DNA of 32,024 nucleotides from positions 1 to 32,024 of the forward strand of contig JAICJM010000019.1 of assembly GCA_025928435.1 (NCBI GenBank), given 5' to 3'. A program made the position numbers and the translations under genes. Positions 16,040 to 22,981 of the stretch are shown piece by piece (position 1 is the stretch's first letter; the number at the start of each line of letters is the position of its first letter). The DNA comes from Thermoleophilia bacterium (GTDB taxonomy: Bacteria > Actinomycetota > Thermoleophilia > Gaiellales > JAICJC01). The notes beneath the pieces were generated by a model. That model had not been told where the DNA came from. It ran no database searches and was given only the letters and a program-made list of their open reading frames with translations.

Positions 16040-16045
16040 ATCATA
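16040..16045 (-). promoter_or_regulatory. -10 box, leaderless promoter of the BNR-like gene
   Basis: TATGAT on the minus strand, seven bases before the ATG at 16032; near-consensus -10 box. It decides the start codon because the upstream ATG lies inside it. Confidence 0.55.
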
Positions 16046-16081
16046 CCCCGGTCCGACGGCCGTCACGCATGGGCGAGGGTC

Positions 16082-16087
16082 TACAGT
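16082..16087 (+). promoter_or_regulatory. -10 box, leaderless promoter of the cupin operon
   Basis: TACAGT, seven bases before the GTG at 16095; no Shine-Dalgarno sequence. Confidence 0.5.
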
Positions 16088-16094
16088 TGCTCCC

Positions 16095-16529
16095 GTGGCA
16101 CACCGCGTCACGACGATCGACGCACTCGGCCCCGGCGTGTTCCGCAAGCTGCGGCACGAGCTGGGCGTGACGGCGTTCGGCGTGAACGCGATCGTCCTCC
16201 CGCCGGGCACCGAGTGGTTCAACCACTTCCACCACCGCCAGGACGAGCTCTACTTCGTACATGCCGGGCGGGCCGGGTTCGAGGCCGGCGGCGAGTCGTT
16301 CGAGCTCGGCCCGGGCGGCGCCGTCCACGTCGAGACGACCACCCCGCGGCGGTTCTGGAACGCGGGCGACGAGGAGCTCGTGTTGCTCGCGATCGGCGGC
16401 CGCGACGGCTACGTCGAGCGCGACGGCGAGATGGTCGACCCGGCCGATGTCGAGCGCCGGCGGCGATTCTCCGCGGGCGAGCTGGACATGATCCGGCGGC
16501 GCGAGCCTGAAGTAGGATCCGGCGCGTGA
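16095..16529 (+). CDS. single-domain cupin protein
   Basis: A 144-residue cupin. Motif 1 is HFHHRQDELYFVHAG (His ~43, His ~45, Glu ~50) and motif 2 lies in ELGPGGAVHVETTTPRRFWN, with the usual metal-ligand His replaced near the PRRFWN end. The tail (VERRRRFSAGELDMIRRR) is basic. Many such proteins are metal-binding isomerases, dioxygenases or sensors; none can be chosen. The GTG start follows a TACAGT -10 box by seven bases. Its stop overlaps the next start (GTGA, 16526-16529), so the two proteins are made together. Confidence 0.78.
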   Translation: MAHRVTTIDALGPGVFRKLRHELGVTAFGVNAIVLPPGTEWFNHFHHRQDELYFVHAGRAGFEAGGESFELGPGGAVHVETTTPRRFWNAGDEELVLLAIGGRDGYVERDGEMVDPADVERRRRFSAGELDMIRRREPEVGSGA

Positions 16530-16897
16530 CGGCGGTCTCGTGGAAGGTGATCGAGAACGGCTGGGCCGTGCATGCGAGCGACGGCGACCAGGTCGGTGTC
16601 GTCTTCCTCGTCGTCGGCGACGAGAACGCGGACATCTTCGACGGGCTCGCGATCACGCAGCACGGCGGCTTCGCGTTCCACAACTACGCCGACCGGCCGC
16701 ATTACATCGAGGCCGCGAAGGTGGGCGAGATCGACGACTCGGGGCGCGTGACTCTGACAGTCACCGCCGACGAGTGCTGCCACCTGCCGCTGCACGATCC
16801 GCCGGAAAGCGCCGAGATCAGCTCCGAGGAGGCGTCGCTCGCCGATCGGGCGCGCGAGGAGATCAAGCGTCTGACCGGCGAGGACCGCACGAACTAG
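16526..16897 (+). CDS. small acidic protein, PRC-barrel/DUF2171-like (tentative)
   Basis: A 123-residue acidic protein translationally coupled to the cupin gene (GTGA overlap). The first 70 residues (WKVIENGWAVHASDGDQVGVVFLVVGD ... YIEAAKVGEI in pieces) resemble a PRC-barrel: a short beta barrel that starts with a GxxVxxxDGxxVGxV hairpin. The C-terminal 30 residues are a charged helix (EEASLADRAREEIKRLTG). A doubled cysteine (DECCHLP) sits between. No signal peptide. The PRC assignment is by pattern only; function unknown. Confidence 0.6.
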   Translation: MTAVSWKVIENGWAVHASDGDQVGVVFLVVGDENADIFDGLAITQHGGFAFHNYADRPHYIEAAKVGEIDDSGRVTLTVTADECCHLPLHDPPESAEISSEEASLADRAREEIKRLTGEDRTN

Positions 16898-16998
16898 CGA
16901 GCGGCCGGATGGGGGTTTCTCCCCATTGAGCAGCTTGCATGCTCCGGCGTAGGCTGACCGTGCCCCTCCGGCATGCGGAGCCGGGGTGGTCTAGACCT

Positions 16999-17043
16999 GA
17001 AGGCCGCCGGCGACGCGGGAACCCCCCGACGCCGGCGGCCTTC
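16999..17043. terminator. large hairpin downstream of the cupin operon
   Basis: Fourteen-base perfect arms (GAAGGCCGCCGGCG and its complement) with a 17-base loop, 101 bases after the stop at 16897. Typical of actinobacterial GC-rich terminators, here ending in CCTTCGTCGT. Probably ends the cupin transcript. Confidence 0.55.
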
Positions 17044-17234
17044 GTCGTGCCGGGGTGGGGCAAGGCCGCCGCACACCTCGCGCGTTGTCTGCGTGGGGGA
17101 GGCCGGGCATGCGACGGCCTTCATGATGCCCAGATGCCAGGTCGGGTGGAGGGTGGGTGAACGCCCGAGATGGCATATCGGGGGGACGATAACGCGTCGG
17201 CCTCGCAGGCGACAAATGCGGCGTAGGTGTCGCC

Positions 17235-17468
17235 CTATTCGGTCCCGGACTCACCCGCGGGCGAGGCCCGCTGCGGGCCGCGCGAGCGGCACAGCTTGCA
17301 CGGGCGCAGGTTCGACATCGCCGCCGCGCGCTCACGGTCGATCGCCATCAGCGACTCGGCCCGCGACACGCAGGCCTCCGTCCAGTGATACGGGCCGCGA
17401 TCGCCGCGCAGGACGCATTCGACCCTGGCCCAGACCTTGCCGGGAATCGCTCGCTGCCCGCTCGCCAT
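17235..17468 (-). CDS. small Cys-containing ORF, possibly zinc-binding
   Basis: A 77-residue ORF with four cysteines (about residues 18, 33, 57 and 60), the last two as CKLC in LRPCKLCRSRG. The spacing suits a zinc knuckle or treble-clef-like site. The stretch YHWTEACVSRAESLMAIDRERAAA forms an amphipathic helix. There is no clear ribosome site and no -10 box at leaderless distance, so it may not be expressed. Small proteins like this are frequent in phage- or plasmid-derived DNA, which fits the location. It could also be chance. Confidence 0.35.
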   Translation of the reverse strand: MASGQRAIPGKVWARVECVLRGDRGPYHWTEACVSRAESLMAIDRERAAAMSNLRPCKLCRSRGPQRASPAGESGTE

Positions 17469-17531
17469 ATCCGCTGGTTACCCATGGTCGGTGGTGGTTT
17501 ACGCCAAGTGCTAGGTGGGGCAGTCGGGGAT

Positions 17532-17576
17532 CGCGGCTTCGGTCCCATCTGGCAGGAGACACGGACCGAAGCCGCG
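17532..17576. terminator. large hairpin of the same geometry
   Basis: Fourteen-base perfect arms (CGCGGCTTCGGTCC and its complement) with a 17-base loop. Same overall size as the hairpin at 16999-17043 but unrelated sequence. No gene ends directly before it on either strand, so its job is unclear: orphan terminator, remnant of a lost gene, or structured RNA. Confidence 0.4.
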
Positions 17577-17813
17577 CTCCCACCGGATTGACCCGCCCGG
17601 GCCCCACGCGGATACTCGTTCCGTGAGCCGCCGGCTGGCTGCGGCCCGGTCGCCGGCTACAACACGCCGTTCGGCGTGAAGCTGCCTGGGAAGGCCACCG
17701 CGTCGAGCGTGAGCGCGTTCTCGTCGACCACGCCTACTACGGCAAGGTCGGCCGCGTGAGGGAGCGCCGGTGGCCCGGGGGCAGGTACGGTGCAAGGAAC
17801 GGTGCAAAAAGAG

Positions 17814-17842
17814 TTGCAATCATCGGTGCGATTCGGTATGGT
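17814..17842 (+). promoter_or_regulatory. sigma-70-like promoter of the antitoxin/toxin pair
   Basis: TTGCAA (17814-17819), a 17-base spacer and TATGGT (17837-17842). It is the best full promoter match in the window. The -10 box ends six bases before the GTG at 17849, so transcription should begin at or next to the start codon. Confidence 0.55.
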
Positions 17843-17848
17843 GTGGAT

Positions 17849-18112
17849 GTGGCCGAGCGTCTCTACATTCACCGAACTCCAGCCGTCGAACGGGCACTGA
17901 AGATGGTGGCCGCCCTCGATGTTGGCGTTGATGAGCGCGCCTCGCAGCCGAAGAAGCTCGAGGCCTGGATGGAGTACACGGTGGCACACGTCGAGGAGGA
18001 GCAGGGGTACGCCGAGCGAGTCGCGGCGTACGAGGAGCTGGCGGCGGTTCCTGGCCGCCGCGACCGTGTGCGGCGTCGCACCCGTGAGGCAGCAGCTCGC
18101 GGGCTGCTGTGA
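17849..18112 (+). CDS. putative antitoxin of the tandem-MazF-like toxin
   Basis: An 87-residue charged, mostly helical protein (VERALKMVAALDVGVDERAS; KKLEAWMEYTVAHVEEEQGY; then a very basic RRDRVRRRTREAAARG tail). No named antitoxin family is recognised; the first 35 residues could be a DNA-binding or dimerisation part. GTG 17849 is preferred because it follows the -10 box by six bases; a GTG at 17843 is two codons upstream, and the much longer frame from 17756 would contain the promoter. Its stop overlaps the toxin start (GTGA at 18109-18112). Small size, order before the toxin and overlap are the usual antitoxin arrangement. The function is inferred from context. Confidence 0.6.
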   Translation: MAERLYIHRTPAVERALKMVAALDVGVDERASQPKKLEAWMEYTVAHVEEEQGYAERVAAYEELAAVPGRRDRVRRRTREAAARGLL

Positions 18113-18795
18113 GCGCGAGACACGGCGGTCTCTACGAGGTGAGCCTCGCAGACGGCGGCGACGTGCGAGCGAACGCGGTCGTCGTCCTCGGCGAGGATCC
18201 GTGGAACCGGGCGATGAACGGCGCAGTCATCGTGCCGATCTACGAGGATCGCGGGGAACCCGGTGTGGGCGGCATGCTTCGACCGCTTCTCGCTCAGGGT
18301 TATGCCGACTGCACCCGGATACAGACTCTGGACGACGACGACCGAGGCGACGACCTCGGCGACTGCGCGCCGCTTGAACTGGACGCGATCAAGCAAGGTG
18401 TTCGGGCCTTCCTCGACCTGGATGATCTAGGGGCGCAGCGGATTCGCCGGCCGCCGGCCGTCGGTCGGAGCGGGTTCTGGCCGCGACAGCGAGGCGTCTA
18501 CTGGGGGCCGAGCGTCGAATCGGCTCCGCAACAGCACGAACGGCACGCCGTCGTCCCCTCAGACGAACACAACATCCGCGCGGACTACACGGCTGCCGTG
18601 TTCATGACAAGTCGCAACAAGAACTGGCGCAGCCGCTGGCAGGTACCTCGAACCGGCGGCTGGGCGATTACCGGCGATATCGACATCTACGAATATGACG
18701 AGTTCAATCACCGTGATCGACCGTCGCCTTCCGAGCTGAACCGGCAGGAAATGGCCGAGGTTGCCCGAGGGATCGAGCAGATGCTGAAGCTGTAG
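18109..18795 (+). CDS. putative toxin made of two fused MazF/PemK-like domains
   Basis: A 228-residue protein that reads as two MazF/PemK/CcdB-fold copies in one chain. Domain 1 (~1-107): LYEVSLADG, NAVVVLGEDPWNRAMNGAVIVPIY, then DCTRIQTLDDDDRGDDLGD and a closing helix (DAIKQGVRAFLDL). This follows the MazF order 'R-x-AVVV ... vvPlt ... d.iRtid..rlg'. Domain 2 (~125-226): QRGVYWGP, RHAVVPSDEHNIRADYTAAVFMTS, GDIDIYEYDEFN and helix NRQEMAEVARGIEQML. By rough alignment domain 2 keeps an Arg (R145) and Thr (T167) where MazF RNases have their active residues, while domain 1 has Tyr45 at the Thr position. So one half may be catalytic and the other structural. Known MazF proteins are single-domain dimers of ~110 residues. 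Confidence 0.6.
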   Translation: MSARHGGLYEVSLADGGDVRANAVVVLGEDPWNRAMNGAVIVPIYEDRGEPGVGGMLRPLLAQGYADCTRIQTLDDDDRGDDLGDCAPLELDAIKQGVRAFLDLDDLGAQRIRRPPAVGRSGFWPRQRGVYWGPSVESAPQQHERHAVVPSDEHNIRADYTAAVFMTSRNKNWRSRWQVPRTGGWAITGDIDIYEYDEFNHRDRPSPSELNRQEMAEVARGIEQMLKL

Positions 18796-19205
18796 GCAGG
18801 ACGGCCAGAAAGGCCGCGGGGAGCGCACGGTGCCTGCCTCAAAGGAGTGGCCCTCGATCGACGCACGACCCTCAGGTGCCGGCTCGGATCGGCCCGCCGC
18901 AACGCGCGCAGCCCCAAACGCCCGGACGGCGAGACAGGCCGCAAGGCGCTTCCCATACTCCGCCGCGGACTCGGTCTCGACCGGCCGATCAAGGTCGTCC
19001 CCAAGGGCGCGGACACCACCGCCGAGGAGACCTCCGACGGGACCGCGAGCGAGCCGGCGGCATCGGCAGAACCGCCGCCGATCGCAGATGCCGACTACGG
19101 GCTCATCGCCGACCCGCCCGGCTCGACTCGGAGCGGAAAACCGTCCAGACCCGGCTGCTTTCCAGCAAACCGAATCTGTAGCCACAACAGTCAGAAACGA
19201 ACGAA
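18796..19205. other. intergenic region between the toxin-like gene and tRNA-Ser
   Basis: About 410 bases. Open frames exist on both strands, but those on the plus strand run into the tRNA (their ends read GGGGIRTLD or EGEGFEPST, the usual false translation of a tRNA-Ser), and none has a ribosome site or recognisable domain. No duplicate of the tRNA 3' end, as an attachment site would give, was seen to the left. Confidence 0.4.
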
Positions 19206-19294
19206 CGGAGGGGGAGGGATTCGAACCCTCGACTGAACTAACGCCCAGTAACGGTTTTCGAGACCGCCGCATTCAACCACTCTGCCACCCCTCC
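19206..19294 (-). tRNA. tRNA-Ser (anticodon CGA)
   Basis: Reading the minus strand: acceptor GGAGGGG pairs with CCCCTCC; the anticodon stem-loop CGGT-CTCGAAA-ACCG gives anticodon CGA (reads UCG); a long variable arm closed by ACTG/CAGT is the mark of a type II tRNA such as Ser; and the T arm is GAGGG-TTCGAAT-CCCTC. The discriminator base is G, and CCA is not encoded. Its 3' end points toward the toxin-antitoxin-like region. Confidence 0.95.
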
Positions 19295-19335
19295 GGGAGG
19301 CGCGCGCATTCTACTCGGATAGGCTTTCGCCGCCC

Positions 19336-20502
19336 ATGGCGACATCCGCCCCCAACACCCCCGATCTGACCGAGGAGCAGCGCGAGATCCAGGCGCTCGC
19401 GCGCGAGTTCGCCCGCGCCGAGATCCGCCCGATCGCGGCCGAGGTGGACGAGTCCGACGTCGTCTCGCCGCTCGAGGTCGTGCACAAGGCGGCCGACGTC
19501 GGCCTGACGTCGTTCATGCTGCCCGAGGAGGTCGGCGGCGGCGGGATCGGCGACGTGCTCACGGGCTGCGTCGTCCAGGAGGAGCTGAACTGGGGCTGCG
19601 CGGGGATCGGCAACCTGATCACGTCGGCCGGCTTCTTCGCCCGGCCGCTGATCGAGGTGGGCACGCCCGAGCAGCGCGACCGGTGGCTGCGGCCGCTGTG
19701 CGGCCCGAAGCCGCCGCTGACGGCGCTCGCCTCCACCGAGCCCGGCGTCGGGTCCGACGCCGCGGCGATGACGACGGCGGCGACCCGCACCGACTCGGGC
19801 TACCGGCTCCAGGGCCAGAAGACGTGGATCTCGAACGGCGGCCTGGCCGAGTACTACGTGATCTTCGCGACCGTGGCGCCAGGCACCGGGTCGCGGGGCG
19901 TGACCGCCTTCGTGGTCGAGAAGGGCGACGCCGGCGTCTCGTTCGGCGAGCCGATGCGCAAGCACGGACAGCGCGCGATCATCTCGACCGAGGTCTTCCT
20001 GCAGGACGTCGACCTGCCCGCCGACCGGCTGCTGGGCGAGGAGGGCAAGGGCTTCTACAGCCTCATGCACACCTTCGACGAGTCGCGCATCCACCTGGCC
20101 GCCGGCGCGATCGGCATCGCCCGGGCGGCGCTCGAGTACGCGACGGAGTACGCCCGCGAGCGGACGGCGTTCGGCAAGCCGATCGGGCACCACCAGGCGG
20201 TCGGCTTTCGCCTCGCCGACATGGCGACGCGGATCGACGCCGCCCGCCTGCTCACCCACCGCGCCGCCCGCTCGATGGACGCCGGCCGCCACGTGCCCGC
20301 CGAGGCGGCGATGGCCAAGCTGTTCGCGTCCGAGGCCGCCACGTGGTGCACGTGGGCGGCGGTGCAGACGCTCGGCGGGTGGGGCTACTCGCGCGAGTAC
20401 CCGGTCGAGAAGTGGATGCGGGACGCCAAGCTCGAGGAGATCGAGGAGGGCACGTCCGACATCCAGCGCCTCATCATCGCCCGCAGCCTCACCGGCCGCT
20501 GA
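19336..20502 (+). CDS. acyl-CoA dehydrogenase
   Basis: A 388-residue flavoenzyme with the full acyl-CoA dehydrogenase layout: N-terminal helical domain (TEEQREIQALAREFARAEI), beta domain with ALASTEPGVGSDAA and KTWISNGGLAEYYVI (FAD/substrate contacts), and C-terminal helical domain with RTAFGKPIGHHQAVGFRLAD. The catalytic base is expected at the Glu of KLEEIEEGTSDIQR, as in medium/short-chain enzymes. It should oxidise an acyl-CoA and pass electrons to ETF. Start ATG 19336 lies ten bases after a weak TAGGCT box. Its 3' end overlaps the convergent dehydrogenase gene by 14 bases. An enoyl-CoA hydratase gene 3 kb away would catalyse the next beta-oxidation step. Confidence 0.93.
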   Translation: MATSAPNTPDLTEEQREIQALAREFARAEIRPIAAEVDESDVVSPLEVVHKAADVGLTSFMLPEEVGGGGIGDVLTGCVVQEELNWGCAGIGNLITSAGFFARPLIEVGTPEQRDRWLRPLCGPKPPLTALASTEPGVGSDAAAMTTAATRTDSGYRLQGQKTWISNGGLAEYYVIFATVAPGTGSRGVTAFVVEKGDAGVSFGEPMRKHGQRAIISTEVFLQDVDLPADRLLGEEGKGFYSLMHTFDESRIHLAAGAIGIARAALEYATEYARERTAFGKPIGHHQAVGFRLADMATRIDAARLLTHRAARSMDAGRHVPAEAAMAKLFASEAATWCTWAAVQTLGGWGYSREYPVEKWMRDAKLEEIEEGTSDIQRLIIARSLTGR

Positions 20503-21346
20503 GGGCCGCCGCGATCGCCTTCGCCGCCCGCAGGTAGGGCTCGAGCTCCCGCCCGGCCGAGTACCAGGCGACGTACGGCGTCATCGTCAGGTGCGGCAGG
20601 CCGAGCAGGTCGTCGCCCGGCGGCCGCTCCCACACGTTGTCGAACGCCGCCCGGACGTGGGTCGCCGCCTTCAGCGCCTCGCGGTCGACCACGGCGCCGC
20701 GGGCGGTGTTCACGAGGATCGCCCCCGGCCGCATGAGGGCGAGCCGGCGGGCGTCGATCAGGCCGCGGGTCTCGTCGGTCAGCGGCGTGTGTAGCGAGAC
20801 CGCGTCGGCCCATGCCAGCAGGTCGTCCAGCTCCATCCCGCCGGGCACGAAGGGATCGTGGTGGCGCACGTCCATCGCCAGCGCCCCGGCGCCGGCCGCC
20901 AGGCGGCGGCCGATGCGGCCGAACCCGACCACGCCGAGGCGGGTGCCGGCCAGCAGGCCGAGCTCGCCGGCCGCCATCCAGTCCCACGCGCCCGCCTGCA
21001 CCGAGCGGTCGCCGGCGATCAGGCCACGCCGCAGGGCGACCACCATCGCGAGCGCGTGGTCGGACACCTCCTCGATGCAGTAGTCGGGGACATTGACCAC
21101 GGCGATCCCGCGCGCCTCGGCGGCGTCCATCGCGATGTGGTCGGTGCCGACGCTGGCCGTGGCGATCAGGCGCAGGTCGGGCGCGTGCTCGATGTCCCGC
21201 GCGGCCACCGGCGACTCCGGCGAGACGAGGAGGGCGACGACGCCCGGCCCGGCGTCCGCGACCCGCCCGGTCTCGGCCTCCGGCAGGATCTCCCGGGCGG
21301 TCGCGAGCGGGAACTCGGAGTCGCAGATCAGCACACGGTCGGCCAT
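20489..21346 (-). CDS. D-2-hydroxyacid dehydrogenase homologue with His-to-Tyr change
   Basis: A 285-residue protein of the D-2-hydroxyacid dehydrogenase/CtBP family, shorter than the usual ~320. The NAD-binding motif is LGVVGFGRIGRRLA, the Asp of the following strand is in MDVRHHDPF, and the substrate Arg is in VNTARGAVVDREAL. The family's catalytic His, expected in a TPHxAWYS stretch, is replaced by Tyr: TMTPYVAWYSAGRE (codon TAC at ~20572). Without the His the normal hydride-transfer acid/base is missing, so it may have weak, altered or no dehydrogenase activity, or act as an NAD-dependent binding protein. TAGGAT lies six bases before the ATG at 21346 (leaderless). Confidence 0.87.
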   Translation of the reverse strand: MADRVLICDSEFPLATAREILPEAETGRVADAGPGVVALLVSPESPVAARDIEHAPDLRLIATASVGTDHIAMDAAEARGIAVVNVPDYCIEEVSDHALAMVVALRRGLIAGDRSVQAGAWDWMAAGELGLLAGTRLGVVGFGRIGRRLAAGAGALAMDVRHHDPFVPGGMELDDLLAWADAVSLHTPLTDETRGLIDARRLALMRPGAILVNTARGAVVDREALKAATHVRAAFDNVWERPPGDDLLGLPHLTMTPYVAWYSAGRELEPYLRAAKAIAAALSGR

Positions 21347-21352
21347 CCCGCG

Positions 21353-21358
21353 ATCCTA
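21353..21358 (-). promoter_or_regulatory. -10 box, leaderless promoter of the D-2-hydroxyacid dehydrogenase homologue
   Basis: TAGGAT on the minus strand, six bases before the ATG at 21346. Confidence 0.5.
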
Positions 21359-21404
21359 CCCATGGGGGTGTAAAAAACGACGGGCCTCCGCCGATCCCCG
21401 GGAT

Positions 21405-22967
21405 GTGAGGCTGAATCGTCGTGGGCTGCTCGTGGGTGCGGCCGGCATGGTGGCAGGAACCAACGTGCTGGCGGGCGCGCTCGTGCATGCCGCGACCCGG
21501 CCCCGGTACACGTGGAGCAAGGGCGCGATGGACGGCGGCGGCTACTGCAACGCCATGGCCACCGACCCCCTCCAGCCCGGTCACGCGGCCGCGGCCGGCG
21601 ACGTCTGGGGCGAGTTCGCGACCGTGACGGGCGGCGACCTGTGGTACCCGACGATGACCGGCGCCACGTCAATTGGCGCGATCTACGGGCGCGCAGTGGC
21701 GTACTCGCGCAAGACGCCCGGCCTGCGCTACTACGGGATCGGCGTGCTGAAGGACGCCTGGAACCAGGGCTACCTGGGCGTCGTCGGCCCGAACTCGCTG
21801 ACGCTCGAGCGCCGGAACACGAGCGTCGGCTTCTCGACGTATCTGCCGAAGGGCAACGCCGGCGAGGTGCCCCGGGCGGTCGGCAACCTGATCGCGGTCG
21901 ACTACGACCCGGCCTCCGGCAAGGAGTACGTCTACATGCTGACGCGCCAGGGGCTCATGTGCTCCACGGACGCCGGTGCGACCCTGCACCCGCTCGGCCT
22001 TCCGGCCGTCGCGCCGACGCTGGCGTGGTCGGCGCTCTGCGTGTGCCCCGACGGGTCGCTGCTCGTCTCGAGCTTCCGCACGAGCGACCGGGCCGGCTCG
22101 AAGGTCTGGCGCATCACGAATCCTCGCGGCACGGCCACGGTGGCGCCCGTCCCAGGGGCGCCCGCCGTGGTCGAGGACATCGCCGTCGCCGACGGCGTCG
22201 TCTACGCCGCCTGCGGCACGTACGGGCTCTACCGTGTCAACCCGTCCGGGGCCTGGACGGCGCTCGCGCCCGCGACGTTCCGGGGCTGCCACCTCTCGTC
22301 CGTGGCCGGCCACAGCGGCGTGCTCTGGGTCGGCAACGGGATCGGCATGACCGACCACCGCTACATCGCGAAGTCGACGAACGCCGGCCGCTCCTTCACG
22401 TGGACGACGAAAGCAGCGAACGTGTCCTCCTCGGTGATGGGCGCGGGGCGCACCTGGTGGCTTGCGTCCTCCTGGCCCGGGCTCGACAAGCACGGCTACT
22501 CGGTCAGCCAGCTCGCCGTCGACCCGGTGAACCCGAACATCTGCTTCTCCGCCGGGCGCAGCGGCATCGTGGCCACCCGCGACGGTGGCAGGACCTGGCG
22601 CCCGGCGATGAACGGGCTCGACGGGTCGGAGATCATCCAGGTTCAGGCCGGGCCGCGCGCGGGCGAGGCGTGGGCGACCGACACCGACTGGAAGGGCATC
22701 CACACCGTCGACCACTGGCAGACCTGCCGGCAGGTGCCGCACGAGGTACCGCGGCTGCATCCTCCGGCGCTCGTGCGCAACCGCAACCACGTGCGCTACG
22801 AGGTCTCGCTCTCGAACCCGCGCCGGATGCTGGTCGGTGGGATCGACGTCGCCACCGACTACTTCCGCGCCGCCTGCGTCAACCCGAGCGACCTCGCCGT
22901 CTCCGGCGACCGCCGCATCTACGTCGGCCTCTACGGCGGCGGCGTCCTGGTCGGCCACCCGCAGTAG
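21405..22967 (+). CDS. Tat-exported BNR/sialidase-like propeller protein
   Basis: A 520-residue protein. The N-terminus LNRRGLLVGAAGMVAGTNVLAG has a twin-Arg motif and a mild hydrophobic core ending near AATRP, typical of Tat export. The mature part has repeated beta-propeller elements: CSTDAGATLHPLG, KSTNAGRSFTW and ATRDGGRTWRPAMNGL, i.e. Asp-box-type blades as in sialidase-like and photosystem-assembly-like proteins. No sialidase Arg triad is recognisable. GTG 21405 is used; the much longer upstream frame is a shadow of the facing gene. Tat export suggests it folds, or binds a cofactor or metal, in the cytoplasm. Function unknown. Confidence 0.8.
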   Translation: MRLNRRGLLVGAAGMVAGTNVLAGALVHAATRPRYTWSKGAMDGGGYCNAMATDPLQPGHAAAAGDVWGEFATVTGGDLWYPTMTGATSIGAIYGRAVAYSRKTPGLRYYGIGVLKDAWNQGYLGVVGPNSLTLERRNTSVGFSTYLPKGNAGEVPRAVGNLIAVDYDPASGKEYVYMLTRQGLMCSTDAGATLHPLGLPAVAPTLAWSALCVCPDGSLLVSSFRTSDRAGSKVWRITNPRGTATVAPVPGAPAVVEDIAVADGVVYAACGTYGLYRVNPSGAWTALAPATFRGCHLSSVAGHSGVLWVGNGIGMTDHRYIAKSTNAGRSFTWTTKAANVSSSVMGAGRTWWLASSWPGLDKHGYSVSQLAVDPVNPNICFSAGRSGIVATRDGGRTWRPAMNGLDGSEIIQVQAGPRAGEAWATDTDWKGIHTVDHWQTCRQVPHEVPRLHPPALVRNRNHVRYEVSLSNPRRMLVGGIDVATDYFRAACVNPSDLAVSGDRRIYVGLYGGGVLVGHPQ

Positions 22968-22981
22968 CGGTACGGAACATC

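Larger units (their letters stand above)
16898..17848. other. gene-poor region with two hairpins and one tiny ORF
   Basis: Nearly 1 kb with only one weakly supported ORF (17235-17468, minus strand). It contains a 10-bp palindrome GGTCTAGACC at 16988-16997, hairpins at 16999-17043 and 17532-17576, and short open frames whose translations look like decayed pieces (for example GYNTPFGVKLPGKATASS at ~17656-17709 on the plus strand). No insertion sequence ends or integrase were recognised. It lies directly before the toxin-antitoxin-like pair. Confidence 0.4.

Noticed and set aside
16988..16997. GGTCTAGACC palindrome as a regulator site
   Set aside because: A single 10-base palindrome, located just before a hairpin and not upstream of any gene; no support.
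16930..17043. Possible riboswitch (c-di-AMP or similar) in the G-rich stretch before the hairpin
   Set aside because: Neither the conserved core bases of known classes nor a downstream target gene could be identified; a terminator explains the hairpin.
17657..17989. Minus-strand ORF with a protein-like end (DLAVVGVVDENALTLDAVAF)
   Set aside because: It overlaps the promoter and start of the antitoxin-like gene in antisense, has no start signal, and the rest of the frame is not protein-like; at most a decayed remnant.
18847..19236. ORF ending in GGGGIRTLD before the acyl-CoA dehydrogenase gene
   Set aside because: The end is the translation of the tRNA-Ser gene, a well-known false ORF; no ribosome site or domain is present.
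18559..19272. 237-codon minus-strand ORF across the toxin-like gene and the tRNA
   Set aside because: It starts inside the tRNA and runs antisense to the toxin-like gene; composition is Arg-rich shadow sequence.
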